64,000 nucleotides of DNA, taken from assembly GCF_002028425.1 (NCBI RefSeq), contig NZ_CP020042.1, positions 3,844,001 to 3,908,000 of the forward strand, in the 5' to 3' direction. The notes beneath the pieces were generated by a model. It saw only the letters and a program-made list of their open reading frames with translations, ran no database searches and was not told where the DNA came from. The position numbers and the translations under genes were made by a program. Each line of letters opens with the position of its first letter. Position 1 is the stretch's first letter. This document shows positions 17,254-25,656 of this stretch, in pieces. Source of the DNA: Streptomyces katrae (GTDB lineage Bacteria > Actinomycetota > Actinomycetes > Streptomycetales > Streptomycetaceae).

Positions 17254-18812
17254 CCGGTGCCCTCCTCCGCCGCGTCGCCCTCGTAGTCCCCGTCGTCCCC
17301 TTCGTCCCCGTCCGTCCCGCCGTCGTCGGCGTAGCCCAGTTTGAAGAGGGCCAGGGAGGGCGCGTAGCGGCCGCCGGGACAGCGCTCGTCCAGGTGGTGC
17401 AGGAGGTCGTAGGCCCAGTCCCGGCCGAGCCGCGCGTGCCATTCGGAGGGGCCCAGCGGGTAGTTGACGCCGAGCCGCATCGCGGTGTCGATGTCCTCGG
17501 CGGAGGCCACCCCGCGCGCCACGGCGTCGGCGGTGAGGTCGATCAGCATGGCCACGGTGCGGGCGACGATCATGCCGGGGACGTCGCCGATGACGGAGAC
17601 CTCCTTGCCGAGCCTCTGGAAGAGGCCGACGGCCTCGGCGAGGGTGCGCTCGCTGGTGTCCTCGCTGACCGAGAGGGCGATCCGGGTGGCCTCGCGGTAG
17701 TCCAGCGCGAGGTCGAAGTAGACGACGTCGGTGAACTCGACGGCCGTCTTGCCGTCGGCGAGCACCAGCTGGCCCTCGCCGGGCAGCTGGATGTACGGGC
17801 CTCCGTGCGCGGTGGAGGTCACCGCGATCCCGGCCTCCTCGATCAGCTCCGCCAGCGCGGCGGCCGGGCCGAGGTCACCGACGACGGTCACCTTCTCCGG
17901 CGCCTCCTGCGGCCCGGCGGTGCTGGGGGCGGGCGGCTGCGCGCCCTCGCCGTACGGGTACCAGCCGTGCCCGGACTTGCGGCCGAGGCGGCCCGACTGG
18001 ACGAGCCGGCGCTGGGCGAGCGAGGGGGTGAACTTGGGGCTGCGGAAGAAGGACTCCCAGACCGAGCGGGTGACGGCCTCGTTGACGTCCTGGCCGATCA
18101 GGTCGGTCAGCGCGAACGGGCCCATCCTGAATCCGCCGCTCTCGCGCAGGACGGCGTCGATGGTCGCGGGGTCGGCGCCCTGCTCCTCGTACACGGCGAA
18201 GGCCTCGGCGTAGAAGGGCCGGGCGATCCGGTTGACGATGAAGCCGGGGGTGTCGGCGCAGCGGACCGGGGTCTTCCCCCAGCCCAGCACGGTGCGGTAC
18301 GCGCGCTCGGCGGCCGCCGGGTCGGTGGCGGAGCCGCTCACCACCTCCACGAGGGGGAGGAGCGGGGCCGGGTTGAAGAAGTGCAGGCCGAGGAAGCGGC
18401 CGGGGTGCGCGAGGCCGGCGGCGAGCTCGGTGACGGAGAGGGAAGAGGTGTTGGTGGCCAGCAGGGCGTCCGGCGAAACCACCTCTTCGAGGGCCGCGAA
18501 GAGGGCCCGCTTGACGGTGACGTCCTCGACGACGGCTTCGATGACGAGGGCGGCGTCGGCGAGACCGGCCAGGCCGTCGGCAGCCCGGATCCGGCCCGCG
18601 GCGTCCTCGGCCTCGGCCCGGTCGAGGCGGCCCTTGGCGGCCATCCGCTCGACCCGGTCGCGGACGAGGGAGGCGCCGGTGGCGGCGAGGGCGCCGTCGA
18701 TGTCGTGGATCAGCACGTGGTGACCCGCGAGGAGGGCCACCTGGGCGATGCCCTGGCCCATGGTGCCGGCGCCGACGACCGCCACAGTGCGGGACCGCTC
18801 GATTGCTGTCAT
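17250..18812 (-). CDS. paaH: 3-hydroxyacyl-CoA dehydrogenase, PaaH type
   Basis: The 520-aa NAD-dependent enzyme oxidises 3-hydroxyacyl-CoA, in phenylacetate catabolism 3-hydroxyadipyl-CoA. The NAD fold starts at TVAVVGAGTMGQGIAQVALL. Substrate/NAD motifs are NTSSLSVTELAAGLAHPGRFLG-type, FFNPAPLLPLVEVV and GFIVNRIARPFYAEAF. Residues 190-290 form the usual C-terminal helical domain and a second partial copy follows at about 390-500 (GMIVARTVAMLIDLTADAVA, NYPLGPSEWHARLG), as in the double-domain PaaH proteins. ATG 18812 has GGAGG at a good distance. The last 25 residues are Asp/Gly/Glu-rich. It heads an operon with the TetR gene. Confidence 0.9.
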   Translation of the reverse strand: MTAIERSRTVAVVGAGTMGQGIAQVALLAGHHVLIHDIDGALAATGASLVRDRVERMAAKGRLDRAEAEDAAGRIRAADGLAGLADAALVIEAVVEDVTVKRALFAALEEVVSPDALLATNTSSLSVTELAAGLAHPGRFLGLHFFNPAPLLPLVEVVSGSATDPAAAERAYRTVLGWGKTPVRCADTPGFIVNRIARPFYAEAFAVYEEQGADPATIDAVLRESGGFRMGPFALTDLIGQDVNEAVTRSVWESFFRSPKFTPSLAQRRLVQSGRLGRKSGHGWYPYGEGAQPPAPSTAGPQEAPEKVTVVGDLGPAAALAELIEEAGIAVTSTAHGGPYIQLPGEGQLVLADGKTAVEFTDVVYFDLALDYREATRIALSVSEDTSERTLAEAVGLFQRLGKEVSVIGDVPGMIVARTVAMLIDLTADAVARGVASAEDIDTAMRLGVNYPLGPSEWHARLGRDWAYDLLHHLDERCPGGRYAPSLALFKLGYADDGGTDGDEGDDGDYEGDAAEEGTG

Positions 18813-18834
18813 GTCCTGATCCTCCCGCACCGGG

Positions 18835-18843
18835 TTGTCCACA
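18835..18843 (+). promoter_or_regulatory. DnaA-box match (TTGTCCACA)
   Basis: This is a perfect TTGTCCACA in the paaH-paaN intergenic region, 26 bp from the TetR operator. It is isolated; the function is uncertain. Confidence 0.45.
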
Positions 18844-18868
18844 GGTCCTGCCGGGCCCTCTTGTCCCG

Positions 18869-18882
18869 ACCGATCGTTCGGT
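18869..18882. promoter_or_regulatory. Predicted paa/bkd TetR operator, copy 2 (paaH/paaN promoter)
   Basis: ACCGATCGTTCGGT has arms ACCGA/TCGGT. Its reverse complement, extended to 18 nt (AACCGAACGATCGGTCGG), is found again upstream of paaA. It sits between the divergent paaH-tetR operon and paaN, so one site could control both. Confidence 0.75.
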
Positions 18883-18980
18883 TACTCTAACTCCAGTCTG
18901 CTCTTCTTCACCCGCCCCTGCCTGATCTCACGCTGAGAACCAGCCTGATCCTGCCCGGCTCAACGAGGAGTTGGTCCCTG

Positions 18981-20663
18981 ATGGCCGCCGAGCTCACCCT
19001 CTCCCAGCTCACCGAGAAGCACCGGCCCACCCTGGACCAGGCGCTGGCTGCCATCCGCAGCCGCGCCTACTGGTCCCCGCACCCCGAGCACCCCAAGGCC
19101 TACGGGGAGACCGCCCCGGCCGACGGGCTCGCCGCCTTCGAGGCCGTCCGCGGCACCCGCTTCGACCTCGGCCAGCCCGGCACCGACGGCTGGACCGGCG
19201 GCGAGGTCTCCCCGTACGGCCCGGAGCTCGGCGTGGAATACCCGCACGCCGACGTGGACGTGCTGCTGCCCGCGATGAAGGCCGGCATCCCCGCCTGGCG
19301 GGACGCCGGCCCCGAGACCCGCGCCCTGGTCTCCATCGAGATCCTGGCCCGCATCTCGGCCCGCACCCACGAGTTCGCGCACGCGGTGATGCACACCAGC
19401 GGCCAGGCCTTCATGATGGCCTTCCAGGCGGGCGGCCCCCACGCGCAGGACCGCGGCCTGGAGGCCGTCACCTACGCGTACGAGGAGCAGACCCGGGTCC
19501 CCGGCCAGGCGGACTGGTCCAAGCCGCAGGGCAAGCGGGACCCGCTGGAGCTCGGCAAGACCTTCACGGCGGTGCCCCGCGGCATCGCCCTGGTGATCGG
19601 CTGCAACACCTTCCCTACCTGGAACGGCTACCCCGGCCTGTTCGCCTCCCTCGCCACGGGCAACGCCGTCCTGGTCAAGCCGCACCCGCGCGCCGTCCTC
19701 CCGCTGGCCCTGACCGTCAAGGTGGCCCGCGAGGTGCTGGCCGAGGCCGGCTTCGACCCGAACCTGGTGGCGCTGGCCGTCGAGCGGCCGGGCGAGGGCA
19801 TCGCCAAGACCCTCGCGGTCCGGCCCGAGATCAAGCTGATCGACTACACCGGCTCGACGGAGTTCGGCGACTGGCTGGAGGCCAACGCCCGCCAGGCGCA
19901 GGTCTACACGGAGAAGGCGGGCGTCAACACGGTCGTGGTCGACTCGACCTCCGACTACAAGGGCATGCTGTCCAACCTGGCCTTCTCGCTCTCCCTCTAC
20001 AGCGGCCAGATGTGCACCACCCCGCAGAACCTGCTGATCCCCCGCGAGGGCATCGAGACGGACGCCGGCCACAAGTCGTACGACGAGGTCGTCGCCGACC
20101 TCGCCGCCTCGGTCGGCGGCCTGCTGGGCGACGACGCCCGGGCGAACGCGCTGCTGGGCGCCCTGGTCAACCCGGACGTCAAGGCCCGCCTGGAGGCGGC
20201 GGCCGGTCTGGGCGAGGTCGCGCTGGCCTCCCGCGAGGTGGCCAACCCCGAGTTCCCGGACGCGGTCGTGCGCACCCCGGTGATCGTGAAGCTGGACGCC
20301 GGCAAGCCGGACCCGGAGGCGGCGTACCTGTCGGAGTGCTTCGGCCCGGTCTCCTTCGCGGTCGCCGTGGACTCCACGGCCGACGCCCTCGAGCTGCTGC
20401 GCCGCACGGTGCGGGAGAAGGGCGCGATGACGGTGGGCGCGTACACCACCTCCGCGGACACCGAGCGGGCGATCGAGGAGGTCTGCCTGGAGGAGTCGGC
20501 GCAGCTGTCGCTGAACCTGACCGGCGGGGTCTACGTCAACCAGACCGCGGCCTTCTCCGACTTCCACGGCTCGGGCGGCAACCCGGCGGCGAACGCCGCG
20601 CTGTGCGACGGGGCGTTCGTCTCGAACCGCTTCCGCGTGGTGGAGGTCCGCCGCCAGGCCTGA
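18981..20663 (+). CDS. paaN: Phenylacetate degradation aldehyde dehydrogenase PaaN
   Basis: This 560-aa member of the aldehyde dehydrogenase superfamily matches the PaaN type by its long N-terminal region (RSRAYWSPHPEHPKAYGET). It should oxidise the ring-opened semialdehyde of the phenylacetyl-CoA pathway. The NAD-binding stretch is GIALVIGCNTFPTWNGYPGL, the glycine motif is IDYTGSTEFGDWLE, and the catalytic cysteine is in YSGQMCTTPQNL (about residue 345). There is no fused MaoC hydratase domain as in PaaZ, so ring hydrolysis must come from another protein. ATG 18981 follows GAGGAG. It is divergent from paaH across the shared operator. Confidence 0.9.
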   Translation: MAAELTLSQLTEKHRPTLDQALAAIRSRAYWSPHPEHPKAYGETAPADGLAAFEAVRGTRFDLGQPGTDGWTGGEVSPYGPELGVEYPHADVDVLLPAMKAGIPAWRDAGPETRALVSIEILARISARTHEFAHAVMHTSGQAFMMAFQAGGPHAQDRGLEAVTYAYEEQTRVPGQADWSKPQGKRDPLELGKTFTAVPRGIALVIGCNTFPTWNGYPGLFASLATGNAVLVKPHPRAVLPLALTVKVAREVLAEAGFDPNLVALAVERPGEGIAKTLAVRPEIKLIDYTGSTEFGDWLEANARQAQVYTEKAGVNTVVVDSTSDYKGMLSNLAFSLSLYSGQMCTTPQNLLIPREGIETDAGHKSYDEVVADLAASVGGLLGDDARANALLGALVNPDVKARLEAAAGLGEVALASREVANPEFPDAVVRTPVIVKLDAGKPDPEAAYLSECFGPVSFAVAVDSTADALELLRRTVREKGAMTVGAYTTSADTERAIEEVCLEESAQLSLNLTGGVYVNQTAAFSDFHGSGGNPAANAALCDGAFVSNRFRVVEVRRQA

Positions 20664-20765
20664 TCCGCGCAGCCCCGGGCGCCCCGGCCCGGGTGGACGT
20701 CCTCCTACTCGCCCCTGAAGGTGCGGCAGGAGCGGTCCACCTGGGCCGCTCTGGGCGCCCTGCTG

Positions 20766-21503
20766 TCACTGCGCCCGGGGCCCGCCCCAGTGGAAGAGGG
20801 TCATGGCGACGCTGGTGGCGAGGTTGTAGCTGGAGACCTGGGGCCGCATCGGCAGTGAGACCAGGTGGTCGGCGCGGGCCCGCAGCTCGGGGGAGATCCC
20901 GTGCCGCTCGGAGCCGAAGGCCAGCAGGGCGTCGTCGGGCAGGACCAGGCCGCGGATGTCCTTCCCCTCCGGGTCGAGCGCGTACACGGGCCCGGGCGGG
21001 AGCTCTTCCAGCTCCAGCCGGTCCACGGTGGTCGCGTAGTGCAGCCCGGCCCCGGCGCGGACCACGTTGGGGTGCCAGGGGTCGAGGTCGCCGCGGGTCA
21101 CCACGCCGGTGGCCCCGAAGCCGGCGGCGAGGCGGACGACGGCGCCCACGTTGCCGAGGTTGCGGGGGTTGTCGAGCAGCACGACGGGCGAGGGGCGGGG
21201 CGTCCGCGCGAGGGCGGCCCGCCCGGCCTGCCGGTCGGGCCGTACGGCGAGGGCCGCGACCCCGGTGGGGTGCACACGGGGCAGCAGCCCCTTGAGCGCC
21301 CCCTGCCGCACGAGCCGTGCCACCGCGTCCTCCACGTCGGGCGCGAGCTCGGCGGCCAGGGCCCGCACCTCCTCGGGCTCCTCGGCCACGACGGCCACCA
21401 CCTCGGCCCCGAACCGCAGCGCGTGCTTGAGGGCATGGAACCCGTCCAGCAACACGACGTCGTCCCGCCCGGCGTTCTCGGCCCACTCCCGCACCACACT
21501 CAT
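20766..21503 (-). CDS. SpoU/TrmH family RNA 2'-O-methyltransferase
   Basis: This 245-aa SPOUT enzyme methylates ribose 2'-OH in tRNA or rRNA using S-adenosylmethionine. Motif 1 is NPRNLGNVGAVVRLAAGFGA, motif 2 is LLAFGSERHGIS and motif 3 is LPMRPQVSSYNLATSVAMTL, forming the trefoil knot. The N-terminal 100 residues form the L30e-like substrate-binding part. It converges with paaN and is not part of that pathway. The specific RNA target cannot be read from sequence. Confidence 0.9.
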   Translation of the reverse strand: MSVVREWAENAGRDDVVLLDGFHALKHALRFGAEVVAVVAEEPEEVRALAAELAPDVEDAVARLVRQGALKGLLPRVHPTGVAALAVRPDRQAGRAALARTPRPSPVVLLDNPRNLGNVGAVVRLAAGFGATGVVTRGDLDPWHPNVVRAGAGLHYATTVDRLELEELPPGPVYALDPEGKDIRGLVLPDDALLAFGSERHGISPELRARADHLVSLPMRPQVSSYNLATSVAMTLFHWGGPRAQ

Positions 21504-21545
21504 GCCCCCGACCCTAAGGCCGGCCGCTACCCAGCCCCCCCGGCC

Positions 21546-21705
21546 CTACCCAGCCTCGCCGGCGTTTGAGGCGCTGGGGGCACCCCCAGCGGTAGCTGGG
21601 GGAGGGTCTGGGAGCGGAGCCCCCAGGAGGGGTCCGGGGCTTGCCCCTGGGGGTGCCCCCAGCGGTAGCTGGGGGAGAAACGGAGAAAGGGCGGGGCGGG
21701 GAGAG
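21546..21705. repeat. Composite streptomycete repeat forming the 3' end of the HTTM gene
   Basis: The repeat contains CAGCCTCGCCGGCGTTTGAG and GCGCTGGGGG, then the 22-mer CCCCCAGCGGTAGCTGGGGG+AG twice (21583-21604 and 21656-21677). A 29-nt block follows (21677-21705, starting GAAACGGAGAAAGGGCGGGG) that is identical to 6164-6192. It belongs to the same family as the 5.9-kb cluster. Here it lies inside an open reading frame. Confidence 0.85.
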
Positions 21706-22838
21706 GCTCCGCGCAGCGGCAGCGCCACCCGCAGCGCAGCCACCCGCGCCCCCACCCACACCAGCAACCCGGTCGGCAGGAACACCGCGTCGGCGGCGAT
21801 CATCGCCAGCGAGAAGAACGGCAGCCCCAGCAGTACCGCGATCCCGGCGTGCTCCAGCATCATCCCCGCCAGCAGCACGTTCTTGACCCGCCGGTTGAAC
21901 AGCGTGAACGGAAACGCGACCTGCACCGCCACCGTCCCGTAGGTCAGCAGCATCACCACGACCCCGCTCCCCGCCAGCACCCCCGACAGCCCCGGCCAGG
22001 GGCTGAAGTAGTCCAGCCGCAACGGGTAGTACAGCGCGGTCCCGTCCTGCCACCGCGAGCCCTGGATCTTGTACCAGCCCGCCGTCGCGTAGATCAGGCA
22101 CACCTCCGCCATGATCACCAGCATCCCGGCGTTGTGCAGCAGGTTCGCGAGCACGTCCAGCGCGGCCCGCCGCTCCCCCTCCGGCTCGTACCGCTCGACC
22201 AGCCACCACAGCGCCGACCCCACCCACAGCGCAGCGAACACGGCCGTCCACCCGCCGCTCAGCCGCCCGCTCACCGCCCCGTAGGCCAGGACCGCGCCCA
22301 GCACCCCCCAGAGCACCGGCCCGGCCGCCCCCGCCGCGGCGCTGCCCCGCAGCCGGGCCCGCCGCGCGTCCAGCGACCAGACCCGCGCGCAGCGGGTCAG
22401 CACCAGGTACACCGCCATCAGGTGGACGACGTTGTCCCCGCCGTCTCCCATGAACACGCTGTGGTTCTGCAGCGACAGCACCCCGACCATGAACAGCACC
22501 GACATGGCCCGCGTCCGCCAGCCCAGCGCCAGCAGCGCGCTCGCGGCCACGGCGAGGCCGTAGACGAGCTCGAACCACCACCCCGACGCCGACCACAGCA
22601 GCACCGTGAAGGCGTGGTTCCCGGCGACCAGCCGCTCCGCCAGCTGCCAGCTCCACGGCCCGTCGGGCCCGTACAGCTCGTGCCGGTGCGGGAACTCCCG
22701 CAGCAGGAAGAACAGCCAGGTCCCGGCGAAGCCGATCCGCACGACGGCGCTCTGGTGCGGACCGAGCGCCTTCCCGCTGACCTTCGCGACCGCCTCCGCG
22801 ACCGGCTTCGCGACTGCCCGCCTCAGACGGTCCACCAC
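21546..22838 (-). CDS. HTTM domain membrane protein with repeat-derived tail
   Basis: This 430-aa polytopic protein of the HTTM (horizontally transferred transmembrane, vitamin K-dependent carboxylase-like) family starts at GTG 22838. Hydrophobic helices and conserved turns include WLFFLLREFPHRHELYGPDG, LSLQNHSVFMGDGGDN and ICLIYATAGWYKIQG-like (residues about 245-260) with LYYPLRLDYFSPWP. The lysine essential to true gamma-carboxylases cannot be assigned. The final 50-55 residues are Pro/Gly/Ala-rich and encoded entirely by the intergenic repeat at 21546-21705, so the functional end is probably near 21710. It overlaps the DUF5819 gene by 16 nt and likely acts with it in the membrane. Confidence 0.85.
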   Translation of the reverse strand: MVDRLRRAVAKPVAEAVAKVSGKALGPHQSAVVRIGFAGTWLFFLLREFPHRHELYGPDGPWSWQLAERLVAGNHAFTVLLWSASGWWFELVYGLAVAASALLALGWRTRAMSVLFMVGVLSLQNHSVFMGDGGDNVVHLMAVYLVLTRCARVWSLDARRARLRGSAAAGAAGPVLWGVLGAVLAYGAVSGRLSGGWTAVFAALWVGSALWWLVERYEPEGERRAALDVLANLLHNAGMLVIMAEVCLIYATAGWYKIQGSRWQDGTALYYPLRLDYFSPWPGLSGVLAGSGVVVMLLTYGTVAVQVAFPFTLFNRRVKNVLLAGMMLEHAGIAVLLGLPFFSLAMIAADAVFLPTGLLVWVGARVAALRVALPLRGASPRPALSPFLPQLPLGAPPGASPGPLLGAPLPDPPPATAGGAPSASNAGEAG

Positions 22839-23491
22839 GGCAGCTCCCGGTAGTACGTCTGGGTGTCGGTCTTCTCCGCGCTCCAGGCCGGCGCCGCCAC
22901 GGCCCGCGTCGCCGAGCGCAGCTGGACCCGTACGAGCCGCTCGCCGTCGGCCAGCCCGGCCCCCAGCCGGGCGCCGGCGATGCGCTTCAGGTACGCCTCG
23001 GACAGCTCGCCGCGCTCGGCGTCGGTCGCCTTGTTCTCGTCGTCGTGGGAGCCGGTGAAGAAGTCCCAGGCCCGGCGGAGCTCGTTCTGCCGGGTGTGGC
23101 TCGGCAGCGGGCTGTGCCGGATCGCGGCCGTGTCCTCGGCGGACAGGTCGCGCCAGCCGGTGGTGACCAGGGCGCCGTTCCCGTCGCGGAGCTGCGCGCG
23201 GGCCTCCACGGCGATGTTCTGCTGGAGGGGGTTGGGGGCGAACAGCTTCCAGTTCTGTTCGAACTCCGGGTACACCCAGCCGTCGACCAGGCCGGCGTGC
23301 CGTTTGCTGAGCGTGTTGGACGGTGCGACGTGCAGGAACACCAGTCCCAGGTGCAGGCAGGCGGCGACGGCCAGGGCCGCCAGGACCAGCGCGGCGAGGA
23401 TCCGGTACGGGAGGGACAGGCCGGCGATCCCGGGCGCCCGGGGAGGCGGGGAACCGGGCTCGTCCTCGCGCTCGCGCTCGTTCGCGTCCAT
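22823..23491 (-). CDS. DUF5819 family membrane protein
   Basis: The 222-aa protein starts MDANEREREDEPGSPPPR. It has one transmembrane helix near residues 28-50 (ILAALVLAALAVAACLHLGL), followed by an extracytoplasmic domain with FEQNWKLFAPNPLQQNIAV, the hallmark of DUF5819. These proteins are usually encoded directly before an HTTM protein, as here, suggesting a two-component membrane unit of unknown function. ATG 23491 is chosen; the open frame continues upstream into the paaA promoter. It is divergent from paaA, so its promoter shares that operator region. Confidence 0.85.
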   Translation of the reverse strand: MDANEREREDEPGSPPPRAPGIAGLSLPYRILAALVLAALAVAACLHLGLVFLHVAPSNTLSKRHAGLVDGWVYPEFEQNWKLFAPNPLQQNIAVEARAQLRDGNGALVTTGWRDLSAEDTAAIRHSPLPSHTRQNELRRAWDFFTGSHDDENKATDAERGELSEAYLKRIAGARLGAGLADGERLVRVQLRSATRAVAAPAWSAEKTDTQTYYRELPWWTV

Positions 23492-23575
23492 CCCGCCCCG
23501 ATCATCCGGCGTCCACAGGGTTGCCCACAGAGGTTGACACCCTACGGGCCGCCGTCTCACCATTGAAGAGGATGA

Positions 23576-23589
23576 ACCGAACGATCGGT
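23576..23589. promoter_or_regulatory. Predicted paa/bkd TetR operator, copy 3 (paaA promoter)
   Basis: ACCGAACGATCGGT is the exact reverse complement of the site at 18869, and identity extends to 18 nt. It lies 50 nt upstream of the paaA start and is followed by an overlapping CGGTCGGT. A one-mismatch DnaA box (TTGCCCACA) is at 23521-23529. Confidence 0.75.
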
Positions 23590-23639
23590 CGGTCGGGCGG
23601 ACGGGCGGACTCGGACGCAGATTCGGACAGGGAGCCGTG

Positions 23640-24644
23640 ATGGTCGCAGTGACTCCGGAGACGGGGACGTCGGGCGGGGTGGACGGAGGGTCCGCCGGCC
23701 TGGGCGCGCAGCTGAGGGCGGACTTCGACGCCGCCGTCGCGGCGGAGGAGCGCGTGGAGCCGCGCGACTGGATGCCCGAGGAGTACCGCGCCTCCCTGGT
23801 CCGCCAGATGGCGCAGCACGCCCACTCCGAGATCATCGGCATGCAGCCCGAGGCCAACTGGATCACGCGCGCGCCCTCCCTGCGCCGCAAGGCGATCCTG
23901 ATGGCCAAGGTGCAGGACGAGGCGGGGCACGGGCTGTACCTCTACAGCGCCGCCGAAACCCTCGGCACCAGCCGCGACGAGCTGCTCGACAAGCTCCACT
24001 CCGGCAAGCAGAAGTACTCCTCGATCTTCAACTACCCGACCCTGACCTGGGCGGACGTCGGCGCCATCGGCTGGCTCGTGGACGGTGCGGCGATCACCAA
24101 CCAGGTGCCGATCTGCCGCTGCTCCTACGGCCCCTACGCCCGCGCGATGGTCCGGATCTGCAAGGAGGAGTCCTTCCACCAGCGCCAGGGGTACGAGCTG
24201 CTCCTCGCCCTCTCCCGGGGCACCGAGGCCCAGCACGCCATGGCCCAGGACGCGGTGAACCGCTGGTGGTGGCCCTCCCTGATGATGTTCGGCCCGCCGG
24301 ACGACGAGTCGGTCCACAGCGCGCAGGCGATGGCCTGGCGCATCAAGCGGCACTCCAACGACGAGCTGCGCCAGCGCTTCGTCGACATCGCCGTCCCGCA
24401 GGCCGAGTCCCTGGGCCTGACCCTGCCCGACCCGGACATCAAGTGGAACGAGGAGCGCGGGCACTACGACTTCGGCGCCATCGACTGGGCGGAGTTCTGG
24501 GACGTGCTCAAGGGCAACGGCCCCTGCAACGAACAGCGCATCAGCCAGCGCCGCAGGGCCCACGAAGAAGGCGCCTGGGTCCGCGAAGCGGCCACGGCGT
24601 ACGCGCAGAAGCACAACGGCACCGGACGAGAGGTACAGGCATGA
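23640..24644 (+). CDS. paaA: Phenylacetyl-CoA epoxidase catalytic subunit PaaA
   Basis: PaaA is the di-iron oxygenase subunit that converts phenylacetyl-CoA to its 1,2-epoxide with O2 and electrons from PaaE. The 334-aa protein has the ferritin-like helices with metal ligands in [20 protein letters not shown] (E..H) and [20 protein letters not shown] (E..H). [20 protein letters not shown] is a family hallmark. ATG 23640 is preferred to the adjacent GTG 23637, given GGGAG six nt before. It heads paaABCDE, each gene overlapping or abutting the next. Confidence 0.97.
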   Translation: MVAVTPETGTSGGVDGGSAGLGAQLRADFDAAVAAEERVEPRDWMPEEYRASLVRQMAQHAHSEIIGMQPEANWITRAPSLRRKAILMAKVQDEAGHGLYLYSAAETLGTSRDELLDKLHSGKQKYSSIFNYPTLTWADVGAIGWLVDGAAITNQVPICRCSYGPYARAMVRICKEESFHQRQGYELLLALSRGTEAQHAMAQDAVNRWWWPSLMMFGPPDDESVHSAQAMAWRIKRHSNDELRQRFVDIAVPQAESLGLTLPDPDIKWNEERGHYDFGAIDWAEFWDVLKGNGPCNEQRISQRRRAHEEGAWVREAATAYAQKHNGTGREVQA

Positions 24645-24925
24645 CGCAGAACTGGCCCCTGTGGGAGGTGTTCGTGCGCTCGCGCCGCGGCCTCTCGCAC
24701 ACGCACGCGGGCAGCCTGCACGCCCCCGACGCGGAAATGGCCCTGCGCAACGCACGCGACCTCTACACGCGGCGGAACGAGGGCGTCTCCATCTGGGTCG
24801 TCCCCTCGGCGCAGATCACGGCCTCCTCGCCGGACGAGCGGGACCCGTTCTTCGCCCCGTCCGCCGACAAGCCCTACCGGCACCCCACCTTCTACGAGAT
24901 CCCCGAGGGGGTGCGCCACCTGTGA
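24641..24925 (+). CDS. paaB: Phenylacetyl-CoA epoxidase subunit PaaB
   Basis: This 94-aa subunit starts [20 protein letters not shown] and continues [20 protein letters not shown], a highly conserved PaaB sequence. It has no catalytic centre; PaaB is thought to bridge or stabilise PaaAC heterodimers. The ATG overlaps the paaA stop (ATGA) and its own stop overlaps the paaC GTG. Confidence 0.97.
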   Translation: MTQNWPLWEVFVRSRRGLSHTHAGSLHAPDAEMALRNARDLYTRRNEGVSIWVVPSAQITASSPDERDPFFAPSADKPYRHPTFYEIPEGVRHL

Positions 24926-25656
24926 GCGCCGACACCGCCGTCCCGCCCGCTGCCACGGCCGCCGTCCTCGCCCTCGCGGACGACGCGCTGATCCTCTCCC
25001 ACCGCCTCGGCGAATGGGCGGGCCACGCCCCGGTCCTGGAGGAGGAGGTCGCCCTCGCGAACATCGCGCTCGACCTGCTCGGCCAGGCCCGTGTCCTGCT
25101 GTCCATGGCGGGCGACGAGGACGAGCTGGCCTTCCTGCGCGAGGAGCGCGCCTTCCGCAACGTCCAGTTGGTCGAGCAGCCCAACGGGGACTTCGCCCAC
25201 ACCATCGCCCGCCAGCTGTACTTCTCCCTCTACCAGCACGAGCTGTACGCGGAACTGGCCGCCGGCGACGGCCCGTTCGCCCCGCTGGCCGCCAAGGCGG
25301 TCAAGGAGACGGCCTACCACCGCGACCACGCCGAGCAGTGGACGCTGCGGCTCGGTGACGGCACCGAGGAGAGCCGCCGGCGGATGCGCGCGGCCCTGGA
25401 CGGGCTGTGGAAGTACACCGGGGAGATGTTCCGGCCGGTCGACGGCCTGGACGTGGACCCGGCCGCCCTGGAGGCCCGCTGGCTGGCCGCGCTGGGCGGC
25501 GTACTGGAGCAGGCCGGCCTGGACCTGCCCGAGGGCCCGCGGACGGGCGCCTGGGCCGCCGGAGCCGGCCGCGAGGGCCTGCACACCGAGCCGTTCGGGC
25601 GGCTCCTGGCGGAGATGCAGCACCTGCACCGCAGCCACCCCGGGGCGTCGTGGTGA
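24922..25656 (+). CDS. paaC: Phenylacetyl-CoA epoxidase structural subunit PaaC
   Basis: The 244-aa ferritin-like partner of PaaA helps bind the CoA substrate. It begins [20 protein letters not shown]; conserved segments are LSHRLGEWAGHAPVLEEEVA, ALANIALDLLGQARVLL and KETAYHRDHAEQWTLRLGDG. GTG 24922 overlaps the paaB stop (GTGA). Its end overlaps the paaD GTG in the same way. Confidence 0.96.
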   Translation: MSADTAVPPAATAAVLALADDALILSHRLGEWAGHAPVLEEEVALANIALDLLGQARVLLSMAGDEDELAFLREERAFRNVQLVEQPNGDFAHTIARQLYFSLYQHELYAELAAGDGPFAPLAAKAVKETAYHRDHAEQWTLRLGDGTEESRRRMRAALDGLWKYTGEMFRPVDGLDVDPAALEARWLAALGGVLEQAGLDLPEGPRTGAWAAGAGREGLHTEPFGRLLAEMQHLHRSHPGASW

